Part shown: positions 28,270 through 35,424 of the stretch, piece by piece
Layout: every line of letters begins with the position of its first letter
How positions within the stretch are numbered: the first letter of the stretch is position 1
Source of the DNA: Marinobacter sp. es.048
GTDB taxonomy: Bacteria > Pseudomonadota > Gammaproteobacteria > Pseudomonadales > Oleiphilaceae
Direction of reading: 5' to 3'
Assembly (NCBI RefSeq): GCF_900188435.1
Contig: NZ_FYFA01000001.1
Location: forward strand, 434,001 to 498,000
DNA: 64,000 nt
Made by a program: the position numbers and the translations under genes
Notes under the pieces: generated by a model
What the model was told of the DNA's origin: nothing
What the model saw: only the letters and a program-made list of their open reading frames with translations
Databases searched by the model: none

Positions 28270-28665
28270 ATGAAAATCGTACGAGTGCAAGACATTATCG
28301 GTACCGAGCGCGAAGTAACCGGCCCGGGCTGGACAAGTCGCCGTATGCTGCTTAAAAAAGATGGCATGGGCTTTTCGTTCCACGAGACAATCATTCCGGC
28401 CGGCGCCGAATTGAACCTCTGGTACAAACACCATCTGGAAGCGGTTTACTGTGTTGCCGGTAACGGCAAGATCCTGGACAAAGCGACCGGTGAAACCCAC
28501 GAAATCACCGACGGCACCCTCTACGCACTCGACAAGCATGACCAGCACACCCTCTACGGTGGCACAGAGGACATGCGACTGATTTGTGCCTTTAACCCGC
28601 CAGTGACTGGCCGCGAAGTCCACGACGAAGACGGTGCCTACCTGCCGGATACCAGCGAAGACTGA
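28270..28665 (+). CDS. ectC: L-ectoine synthase EctC (stand-alone)
   Basis: 131 residues from [20 protein letters not shown], with GGGGA six bases before this ATG; an ATG two codons upstream is less well placed. It is a cupin-fold enzyme that cyclises N-gamma-acetyl-diaminobutyrate to ectoine, an osmolyte. With this start the iron ligands described for EctC fall at E57 (HHLEAVY), Y85 (TLYALDKH) and H93 (DQHTLY). No ectA, ectB or ask lies in the window, so this is an orphan copy. The MFS gene follows after five bases. Confidence 0.93.
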   Translation: MKIVRVQDIIGTEREVTGPGWTSRRMLLKKDGMGFSFHETIIPAGAELNLWYKHHLEAVYCVAGNGKILDKATGETHEITDGTLYALDKHDQHTLYGGTEDMRLICAFNPPVTGREVHDEDGAYLPDTSED

Positions 28666-28670
28666 TTCGC

Positions 28671-29879
28671 TTGGCCGTGGCTGAACACCAGGCCGCAACC
28701 ACACCGCCACCGCCAGCGAAGCTGCTGCCGGTGGCGGTGTTGCTTTGGTTGGCAGGCGTTTATCTTCGTATTCCTGTGCTGGTGGCACCGCCCCTGGCAC
28801 CGTTTATCAGCGACGAGCTGGCACTGCCCCAGGCGCTCACCGGCGCACTGACCACCCTGCCCATCCTGATGTTGGCCATCGGCTCCATGCCCGGTTCACT
28901 GGCCATCGCCCGGATCGGCCCCCGCAATACCCTGGCTCTTGCCATGGTCATCATGGTCATCGGCTCCGCCGGCCGCGGCCTGGTACCCGACACTTTCACA
29001 TTGATGCTGGCCAGCGCTGTCATGGGGCTGGGTGTCGCCATGATGCAACCGGCCTTGCCGGCACTGCTGCCACGATGGCTCGAACCTCACCACCTGGCGC
29101 TCGGCTCCGCCATCTACATGAACGGCATGCTGATGGGCGAGTTCATCGGCGCCGGTGTTACCCTGCCAGTACTCATGCCCCTGCTGGACAACAGCTGGCG
29201 GACCACCCTCCTGGCCTGGTCTCTGCCCGCCCTGCTGGTTGCAGCCGCACTTTATCTGCCCAGACGGGACCGGGCAAAACCCGTGGGCAAGGTCTCCTGG
29301 CTGCCAGACTGGAGCAACCCCCTGACCCTCAAAATCGGCCTGCTCCTGGGCCTATCCGGCTCCATGTTCTTCGGCCTGAACGCCTACATGGGCAACCTGC
29401 TGGAGCAACAGGGCCAGTTCGACAAACTCTCCGATGCCTTGTTCTGGTACAACATCGCCCAGGTTTTCGCCTCCCTGACCATGCTAAAAATGGCCCGTTA
29501 CTGGGTCGGGCGACGCTCCATCATCATCGTTACCGCAGGCATCAGCATCATAGGCACCCTCGGCGCCATTACCTTCACCGGATGGTGGTCCATCGCCAGC
29601 GCCACCCTGATGAGCCTTACTGCCGGCATCCTCCTGATTCTCCTGGTCGCCATACCGCCCCTGGTTACCACCTCCAGAGAAACCGGCCGCCTCTCCGCCG
29701 GCACCTTCCTGGTCGGTTACACCCTGGCCTTCTCGGTACCCATGCTCGGCGGTCTCATCGCCGACTGGACCGGCGACGCCCGACACGCCATCCTGACGAT
29801 CATCGGCTACAGTCTCCTGGTCCTCCCCCTGGCTTTCACCCTGGACCTGAGACGAAAAAAGGACCAGCCCGAAAGCTGA
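28671..29879 (+). CDS. MFS transporter (CynX/NimT-like)
   Basis: About 402 residues with twelve hydrophobic helices. Start is TTG at 28671 or GTG at 28677. It is similar in plan to CynX-type cyanate/nitroimidazole carriers: short loops, LRIPVLVAPPLAPFISDELALP opening, and a GPRNTLALA loop. The substrate is unknown. Its tight linkage to orphan ectC (five bases) suggests uptake or export of ectoine or a related cyclic amidine, but CynX-family members handle diverse compounds. It ends at an intergenic inverted repeat. Confidence 0.8.
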   Translation: MAVAEHQAATTPPPPAKLLPVAVLLWLAGVYLRIPVLVAPPLAPFISDELALPQALTGALTTLPILMLAIGSMPGSLAIARIGPRNTLALAMVIMVIGSAGRGLVPDTFTLMLASAVMGLGVAMMQPALPALLPRWLEPHHLALGSAIYMNGMLMGEFIGAGVTLPVLMPLLDNSWRTTLLAWSLPALLVAAALYLPRRDRAKPVGKVSWLPDWSNPLTLKIGLLLGLSGSMFFGLNAYMGNLLEQQGQFDKLSDALFWYNIAQVFASLTMLKMARYWVGRRSIIIVTAGISIIGTLGAITFTGWWSIASATLMSLTAGILLILLVAIPPLVTTSRETGRLSAGTFLVGYTLAFSVPMLGGLIADWTGDARHAILTIIGYSLLVLPLAFTLDLRRKKDQPES

Positions 29880-29912
29880 TCCTTCAAAGGACACGCCCAC
29901 CAATGGCCGACA

Positions 29913-30005
29913 GGCCTTGGGGTGGGGATGCTTTTCCGCCGGGAAAAGATGTCTGAGCGAAGCGAGTTGTTTTTCCCAGAGGAAAAGTATCCTCGCCCCG
30001 CGGCC
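29913..30005. repeat. Intergenic inverted repeat, family 2, copy 1 (convergent 3' ends)
   Basis: 25-base arms (29913-29937 and 29981-30005) pair with differences that are mostly G-U compatible. The core is GATGTCTGAGCGAAGCGAGT, flanked by CTTTTCC/GGAAAAG boxes. A second copy lies at 57374-57490. Both copies sit between convergent genes, so they may work as bidirectional transcript-end structures. Confidence 0.75.
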
Positions 30006-30015
30006 ACCTCCGAGC

Positions 30016-31191
30016 CTAGATGTAATAGTCCTTCAACGGGGGAAACCCGTTAAACTCAATGGCGCTATAAGTCGTGGTATACGCCCCCGTAGACAGCCAA
30101 TACATCCGATCCCCAATCGCCAGATTCAACGGCAACGGATACTTGTGATGCTCATACATGATATCGGCACTGTCACAAGTCGGCCCGGCAATCACACAGT
30201 CCTCGCCTTCTCCCACCTTCTCCGTCCAGATCGGGAACTTGATCGCCTCATCCAGCGTCTCGATCAGCCCTGAAAATTTGCCCACATCGGTAAACACCCA
30301 ACGGTGCAGCGCAGTGCGGGATTTCCGGGAAATCAGCACGACTTCACTCACCAGCACACCGGCATTGGAAATCAGCGAACGGCCCGGCTCAATGATGATC
30401 TCCGGCAGCTCGGCGCCAAAATCCTCGTGCAGGAACCGGGCGATTTCCTCCGCGTACACCTTCAACTCGTTGGTGCGGCTGATGTAGTTGGCCGGAAAAC
30501 CGCCGCCCATGTTGATCATCTTCAGCTCGATGCCATCCTCTTCCTTCAGGCGCTCGAAAATCACCTTCACCTTGTTCAGGGCCGCATCCCAGGCGCCGAT
30601 TTCCCGCTGCTGGGAACCCACGTGGAAAGACACGCCATAGGGCACCAGGCCCAGGTCGCGGGCCAGGATCAACAGGTCCATGGCCATGTCGGTCTGGCAA
30701 CCGAACTTCCGGGACAGCGGCCAGTCGGCAGTCAGGGTGCCCTCGGTCAGGATACGCACGTACACCCTCGAACCGGGAGCCGCCTTGGCGATGTTACGCA
30801 GATCCGCTTCGGAGTCGGTGGCAAACATGCGCACGCCCCTCTCGTAGAAGGTGCGAATGTCTTTCGCCTTCTTGATGGTATTGCCGTAGCTGATCCGCTC
30901 ACCGGTCACACCCAGGGCCATTACCTTGTCCAGCTCATACACCGACGCGATATCGAAACAGGCACCCTTGTCACGCAGCATGGTCAGAACTTGCGGAGCC
31001 GGGTTGGCTTTTACCGCATAGTAAACCCTGGCGTAAGGAAAGCATTCCACCAGCTCATCGTACTGGCGATCAATCATGGCGGTATCAATCACTACAAACG
31101 GGGTTTCCTTGCCATCGGCAAAATCCTTGATGCATTTGAAAGTCTCGGCGCTGTAGTAATCAGCAATATTGGCGTTGGCGGCTTCGGTCAT
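30016..31191 (-). CDS. speC: Type III PLP-dependent ornithine/lysine decarboxylase
   Basis: 391 residues, ATG at 31189-31191 after a GGAGGG site. Alanine-racemase-like fold of the eukaryotic-type ornithine decarboxylases. It has the PLP Lys in YYAVKANPAP, the glycine loop MINMGGGFPANY, phosphate contact EPGRSLISNAG, and the active-site Cys in GPTCDSADIM. It makes putrescine (or cadaverine) for polyamine supply in the cytoplasm. A strong intrinsic terminator only 35 bases upstream of the start codon suggests leader control or read-through from a short upstream transcript. Confidence 0.9.
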   Translation of the reverse strand: MTEAANANIADYYSAETFKCIKDFADGKETPFVVIDTAMIDRQYDELVECFPYARVYYAVKANPAPQVLTMLRDKGACFDIASVYELDKVMALGVTGERISYGNTIKKAKDIRTFYERGVRMFATDSEADLRNIAKAAPGSRVYVRILTEGTLTADWPLSRKFGCQTDMAMDLLILARDLGLVPYGVSFHVGSQQREIGAWDAALNKVKVIFERLKEEDGIELKMINMGGGFPANYISRTNELKVYAEEIARFLHEDFGAELPEIIIEPGRSLISNAGVLVSEVVLISRKSRTALHRWVFTDVGKFSGLIETLDEAIKFPIWTEKVGEGEDCVIAGPTCDSADIMYEHHKYPLPLNLAIGDRMYWLSTGAYTTTYSAIEFNGFPPLKDYYI

Positions 31192-31225
31192 GGATGGTGT
31201 TTCCCTCCACAGGGCAAACAGGCAT

Positions 31226-31257
31226 AAAAAAAGGCGCTACAGCAACGCTGCAGCACC
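31226..31257 (-). terminator. Intrinsic terminator in the leader of the decarboxylase gene
   Basis: On the minus strand GGTGCTGCAGC-GTT-GCTGTAGCGCC makes an eleven-pair stem (two G-U pairs) followed by seven T. It lies 35 bases upstream of the decarboxylase ATG in the same direction. It is either an attenuator in the 5' leader or the end of a separate short transcript. Confidence 0.8.
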
Positions 31258-31436
31258 CGTTAGATGGCGCGATCATCGAGCTTTTCATCAACCCGGAATA
31301 TGCGCACTTTTACCCATGCCCTGAAAACAATGAGTAACACGATCTTTCCATTTCGAACCGAAGACTTTAGGGAATAAGGTTATTATTTTTGATCATATTG
31401 TTTGCCGACGCGCAATACTTCTTTCGGGTGAGTTAA

Positions 31437-33208
31437 ATGTTTTTTGCCAAAGACAATCTAAAAAAGTCCTGGAGCAGGCGCTCGATGCTGTCGTCAGCAT
31501 TGATGAAAAGAACAGGATCACATTCTTCAATTCTTCCGCAGAGAAGCTCTGGGGTTACCAACGTCAAGAGGTCATTGGCAAGAACGTAAAAACTCTGGTT
31601 CCCGATGACATCAAAGGAGCCCATGACGGATACATTCAGCGCAATAGGGAAACCGGCGAGGACAAGATTGTCGGCATCAGCCGAGATGTACTGATGACTC
31701 GGAAAGATGGCTCCCGGGTTTGGGCAAACCTCTCATTGAGTAAAGTCATCGAAGGAAAATCCATTACCTATACGGCCTTTGTCCGGGACATATCCCAGGA
31801 GCGCTCAACACGGGAAATAATCAATCAGACACTTGAACAGGCGCTTGATGCTGTCGTCACCATTGACGAAAACAATGATATAACTTTCGCCAATGCTGCT
31901 GCGGAAGAGCTCTGGGGTTACGAACGAGCGGAAATGCTGGGCCAGAATGTAAAAATGCTGGTGCCCACTGATATTCGCGATCGCCACGACGACATGGTTA
32001 ACGCCAACCGAAGAACCAACGTGGACAAGATCGTTGGCACAACCCGCGAAGTGCCGGTGTACCGGAAGGATGGCCAAAAACGCTGGGCATCACTGTCGCT
32101 ATCCAAAATCAGGCTTGATGACAGAATCCTCTACACGGCTTTCCTTAAAGATGTCACCGAGGAGGTTGGCAGGCGAGAGGAATTCCGGTTGCTTTCGATG
32201 GTCGCCAACGAAACTGACAATGCAGTCATTATTACTAATCCAGATCGTAGGATCGTCTACGTAAACCAAGGCTTTACGCAATTAACCGGATACACGCTGG
32301 ACGAAGTACGCAGTGAGAGCCCCGGAGAATTACTTCAGGGAGAACACACGGATCCCGCCACCGTCGAAAAAATCCGACACAAGCTGCGAAACAATGAGCC
32401 ATTCTATGACGAAATCCTGAATTACGATCGTCATCAACAACCCTATTGGGTGTCTTTGGCAATCAACCCGGTTTTCGACGACTCTGGCGCACTAACCCAC
32501 TATATCTCCATCCAGGCCAATGTGACCCAGACCAAAGAACAATCGCTCGAGTTCACTCGCAGATTCGAAGCGATCAGTGAAAGCAATGCCGTCGGCGAAT
32601 GGGATCTTGAAGGCTGGCTTATCAAAGCCAATCCATTTCTTTTGAAATGCCTTGGGGATTCCGAAGAGAGCGCTCTGGTTAACCGGGTTCAGAGCATGTC
32701 AGAGATCGTTGGTAACGAGATTTTCCAGCAAGTGCTGCAGGGCGAACAAATCCAGAGCACTGTCAGCATTGAAGACGTTCACGGTGAAGAGCACTGGTTC
32801 GACACAACCATCTGTCCGATCGCTGACTTCGCCGGCAATGTGCGCTATGTGGTGACGTATGGCATTGATATTAATACCAAGATGAAAGCCGTCAGAGTTA
32901 CCGACGAGGAAATGGGACTGGTTCTGAATTCATCCTCAGAGATATCCAACATCGTCAGGGTCATCAATGACATTTCCGCACAGACGAACCTTTTGGCACT
33001 CAATGCTGCTATTGAAGCAGCAAGAGCTGGCGAGGCTGGTCGAGGCTTCGCAGTCGTAGCCGACGAAGTTCGCCAGCTCGCCCAGCGTACAAGCCAGTCT
33101 GCCGATGAAATCAATCGCCTGGTGGCAGAAACCAGCAAACGCGTCGAAGATCTGGCAAGTTCGTTGCGGATGCTGAATGAGGGCAACAGTGATCGCAATA
33201 TTGCCTGA
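31437..33208 (+). CDS. BdlA-like PAS chemoreceptor, 5' part in another frame (frameshift)
   Basis: The ATG at 31437 (GGTGAG upstream) reads [10 protein letters not shown] in frame. The matching PAS sequence [16 protein letters not shown] continues only in the -1 frame from 31466. With the shift the product is about 590 residues: four PAS domains in tandem, the first two near-duplicates (LEQALDAVV[ST]IDE). A short methyl-accepting signalling tip follows ([35 protein letters not shown]). No membrane helix. BdlA-type proteins couple redox or energy cues to chemotaxis or biofilm dispersal. The shift occurs at A_AAA_AAG. Without it, translation could begin only at ATG 31694, inside PAS1. It may be a real frameshift, programmed slippage or a sequencing error in the A-run. 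Confidence 0.75.
31460..31466 (+). other. A_AAA_AAG slippery heptamer in the correct phase for -1 shift
   Basis: In the frame of ATG 31437 the codons are CTA AAA AAG, so the heptamer A AAA AAG (the dnaX type) is exactly in phase. Slipping back one base continues with GTC CTG GAG CAG, the PAS reading frame. A run of seven rather than six A would equally restore the frame. Confidence 0.6.
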
Positions 33209-33392
33209 GTCTTCGACATGCAGGGCTGCATTCCAAGACAGATACAATGATCATCACGTTTTCAGCTGCTCCTCGGGTAGGCAATTTTGGTCATGAAGGG
33301 GGAAATTTGTTACTGAATGAAAAGGGGCGTTGAGGGCTAATAGCCTCATGATAAACTGTCCACAATTTGAACAGCATTGTATGGTTTTTGAT

Positions 33393-33605
33393 ATGTCGGA
33401 CATCGCTTCAATTGCCGCTGCCAGCACTCAGCTGAATCAGCAACGGGTGCAGGAACAGGCACAGATTTCTGTTTTGAAGACTTCTCTGGACATGGCTCAG
33501 CAGGGCGCTTTGCAACTGCTTGAAGGCGTAACCGAAACTGCGGTAGCCACCGCCGGCGCTAATCCGTCCGACAATGTCGGCAGTCTGATCGACGTGCGCG
33601 CCTGA
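33393..33605 (+). CDS. YjfB-like putative motility protein
   Basis: 70 residues from MSDIASIAAASTQLNQQRVQ. It has the YjfB family plan: short N-terminus, AxxxTQLxQQ helix, an ISVLKTSLDMAQQGALQLLE helix and a flexible Ala/Asn tail. Family members are small proteins often found near motility genes; function unknown. In-frame ATGs at 33381 and 33348 are alternatives and none has a good ribosome site. It follows the chemoreceptor by about 185 bases and converges (3 bases) with the ATP-grasp gene. Confidence 0.6.
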   Translation: MSDIASIAAASTQLNQQRVQEQAQISVLKTSLDMAQQGALQLLEGVTETAVATAGANPSDNVGSLIDVRA

Positions 33606-33608
33606 GCT

Positions 33609-34427
33609 TCAAACCGCCACCGGCCAGAGTGGCGTCGGATCGGTAGGCCCATCCGGGTCTTCCGGCGCAGTCTGCTCCTGAAGATAGCCGAGAATGGCCT
33701 CCTGCAATTCGGTGCCCTGGCCGAGGCCCTGGTTTCCGAAAAGCCGGTTGAACTCGAGCACGTAGGGATAGCCTTCTACGAGCGCAATATCAAAACCTGC
33801 GTGATCAACACCCAATTCCCGGGCGAGCCTCAACGCAAGGTCGGTTATTACCTGGGGCACCGGACTCATATCGACACGACCACCGCGGGCCACGTTATTG
33901 TAGAAGCCCTGATCTGCCTGGGTTCGCCAATAGGCCGTCAGTACCCGATCACCCACCACGACGACGCGCGCATCGCGGTCCAGGGGAAGGTATTCCTGGG
34001 CATAGAGTACATTCGTGCTCTCGCAGTAGCGGCGCCAGTCCTCGCGAGTTTCGATCAGCCAGACACCCTCACCCATGCTGGCCTTCGGCAGCTTTGCCAC
34101 GAACGGATGAGCCATGGCATCCCAGATCATGTCCCGTTCCACCGGACCATTGGCCTCGATCATTGTCCAGGGGGTGTGCTCCGGGGCCACTGCCTGGAAG
34201 GCCCGGGTCATTTCAATCTTGTCATGGCCGATGCGGTAGCTGGCAACGCTCGGAAAAACCCGGCTTTTCAGGCCATGTACCAGCGCGTTCAACTGCCAGT
34301 ATTCAGGGAACAGGACCCAGTCTGCCTCCCTCAACAGCTCTTTATGCCGCAGAAACTGGTCCGGCTTGAGAACGGTGGTGTTGGGAAAACCCAGGGTCCG
34401 GAAAATATCGAAAGAAACAAGGTGCAT
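33609..34427 (-). CDS. ATP-grasp enzyme (RimK-like)
   Basis: 272 residues. The central domain shows ATP-grasp features: a Lys in HPFVAKLPKASMGEGVWL (phosphate-loop), LYAQEYLPLDRDARVVVVGD, and the metal-binding end GYPYVLEFNRLFGNQGLG (Glu-x-Asn). This matches RimK-type amino-acid ligases, which join a carboxylate to an amine with ATP. The N-terminal domain is short. The substrate is unknown, and no ribosomal-protein or peptide-precursor gene lies adjacent. It has its own transcription unit. Confidence 0.75.
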   Translation of the reverse strand: MHLVSFDIFRTLGFPNTTVLKPDQFLRHKELLREADWVLFPEYWQLNALVHGLKSRVFPSVASYRIGHDKIEMTRAFQAVAPEHTPWTMIEANGPVERDMIWDAMAHPFVAKLPKASMGEGVWLIETREDWRRYCESTNVLYAQEYLPLDRDARVVVVGDRVLTAYWRTQADQGFYNNVARGGRVDMSPVPQVITDLALRLARELGVDHAGFDIALVEGYPYVLEFNRLFGNQGLGQGTELQEAILGYLQEQTAPEDPDGPTDPTPLWPVAV

Positions 34428-34569
34428 GGATACAGCGCACTCGAGGGATGAGTTGCGCGTATTTTATACAGGGTTTCCGCTCAGGCAAGTGGTATTTTCA
34501 CTACTCAGGAATCAGGAAAACCCTTCCTGCTGCTACCCTTGAATCAGGCAAGGTAAAGAGGCAGACAAA

Positions 34570-35424
34570 ATGCAGGGACTTGATTCCAGGGCACGGACTA
34601 TTTTAGCGGGCGTGCGAGAAGACTTGCAGTCCGGCGCCACGCAGCTGGCACTGAATACCCTAGACGAACTCCTGTCCTACCTGGACGAGGTCGGGCCGGA
34701 CGTCAAGATCCTTTCACGGCTGCTGGCGGAACTCCGGGCTGCCCGCCCGAATATGATCGTGATTGGCAATGCCCTGGCCATGATCGAGCAGCGGTTAGCC
34801 AGGGATCCGAATGCCGCACGACAGGCTCTCCTGGACACGCGGGATCAGTTACATAACGCCACCACCACCATTGCCCGGCACGCCCGAGAGCATTTGCCGA
34901 AAGCCCCCGTCATCATGACCCACAGTGCCAGCTCTGTGGTCCTGGCTATGTTCCAGAGCATGGCCGAGAACCAACAGCCCTTTTCCGTCATCTGCACCCA
35001 GAGCAGCCCGGGGTTTGAGGGTCACTCCCTGGCCCGTGCCCTGAATAAACTCTCCGTACCCGTCACGCTGATTACCGATGCCCAGATGGGACTGTTTGTT
35101 TCCAGGGCCGATGTGGTGATCACGGGGTGCGATACCTGGCTCGCCGATGGTTATTTTATCAACAAAAGCGGCACACACCTGTTGGCTCTGGCAGCCCGGG
35201 CCGCCGACACGCCCTTATGGGTCCTGGCAGACAGCTTCCGCAACAGCGACGCGGACTCCGGTTCGGTTGAGCTCGAGCAAATGCCGGTAGACGAACTCAA
35301 CGCGCCTGAAGGGGAGTGGATAACCCCCCGAAACGTGTACTTTGAGTTGGTTCCACACTCTCTGGTCAGCCAGCGGATCAGCGAGCAGGGCGTTTTTTCG
35401 TGCCCTGCTGGGCCTCGGCGGTAA
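34570..35424 (+). CDS. eIF-2B alpha-like protein (NagB/RpiA/CoA-transferase fold)
   Basis: 284 residues. A helical N-terminal half (about 1-110) precedes a Rossmann-like half with VIMTHSASSVVLAMFQ, VICTQSSPGFEGHSLAR, VTLITDAQMGLFVSRADVVITGCD and GTHLLALAARAADTPLWVLADSFR. This is the pattern of the eIF-2B/MtnA superfamily. Such proteins isomerise ribose phosphates or serve as regulatory subunits; the MtnA signature is incomplete, so the substrate is undefined. The last 47 bases overlap the convergent hrpB gene, an unusually long antisense overlap. Confidence 0.75.
   Translation: MQGLDSRARTILAGVREDLQSGATQLALNTLDELLSYLDEVGPDVKILSRLLAELRAARPNMIVIGNALAMIEQRLARDPNAARQALLDTRDQLHNATTTIARHAREHLPKAPVIMTHSASSVVLAMFQSMAENQQPFSVICTQSSPGFEGHSLARALNKLSVPVTLITDAQMGLFVSRADVVITGCDTWLADGYFINKSGTHLLALAARAADTPLWVLADSFRNSDADSGSVELEQMPVDELNAPEGEWITPRNVYFELVPHSLVSQRISEQGVFSCPAGPRR

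Noticed and set aside
28745..29956. 403-codon frame parallel to the MFS gene
   Set aside because: Rich in Arg, Pro and His with no membrane helices; an out-of-frame shadow of the MFS gene.
31330..31377. 15-codon frame [15 protein letters not shown] on the plus strand before the chemoreceptor
   Set aside because: No ribosome site and no link to the following frame; too short to support.
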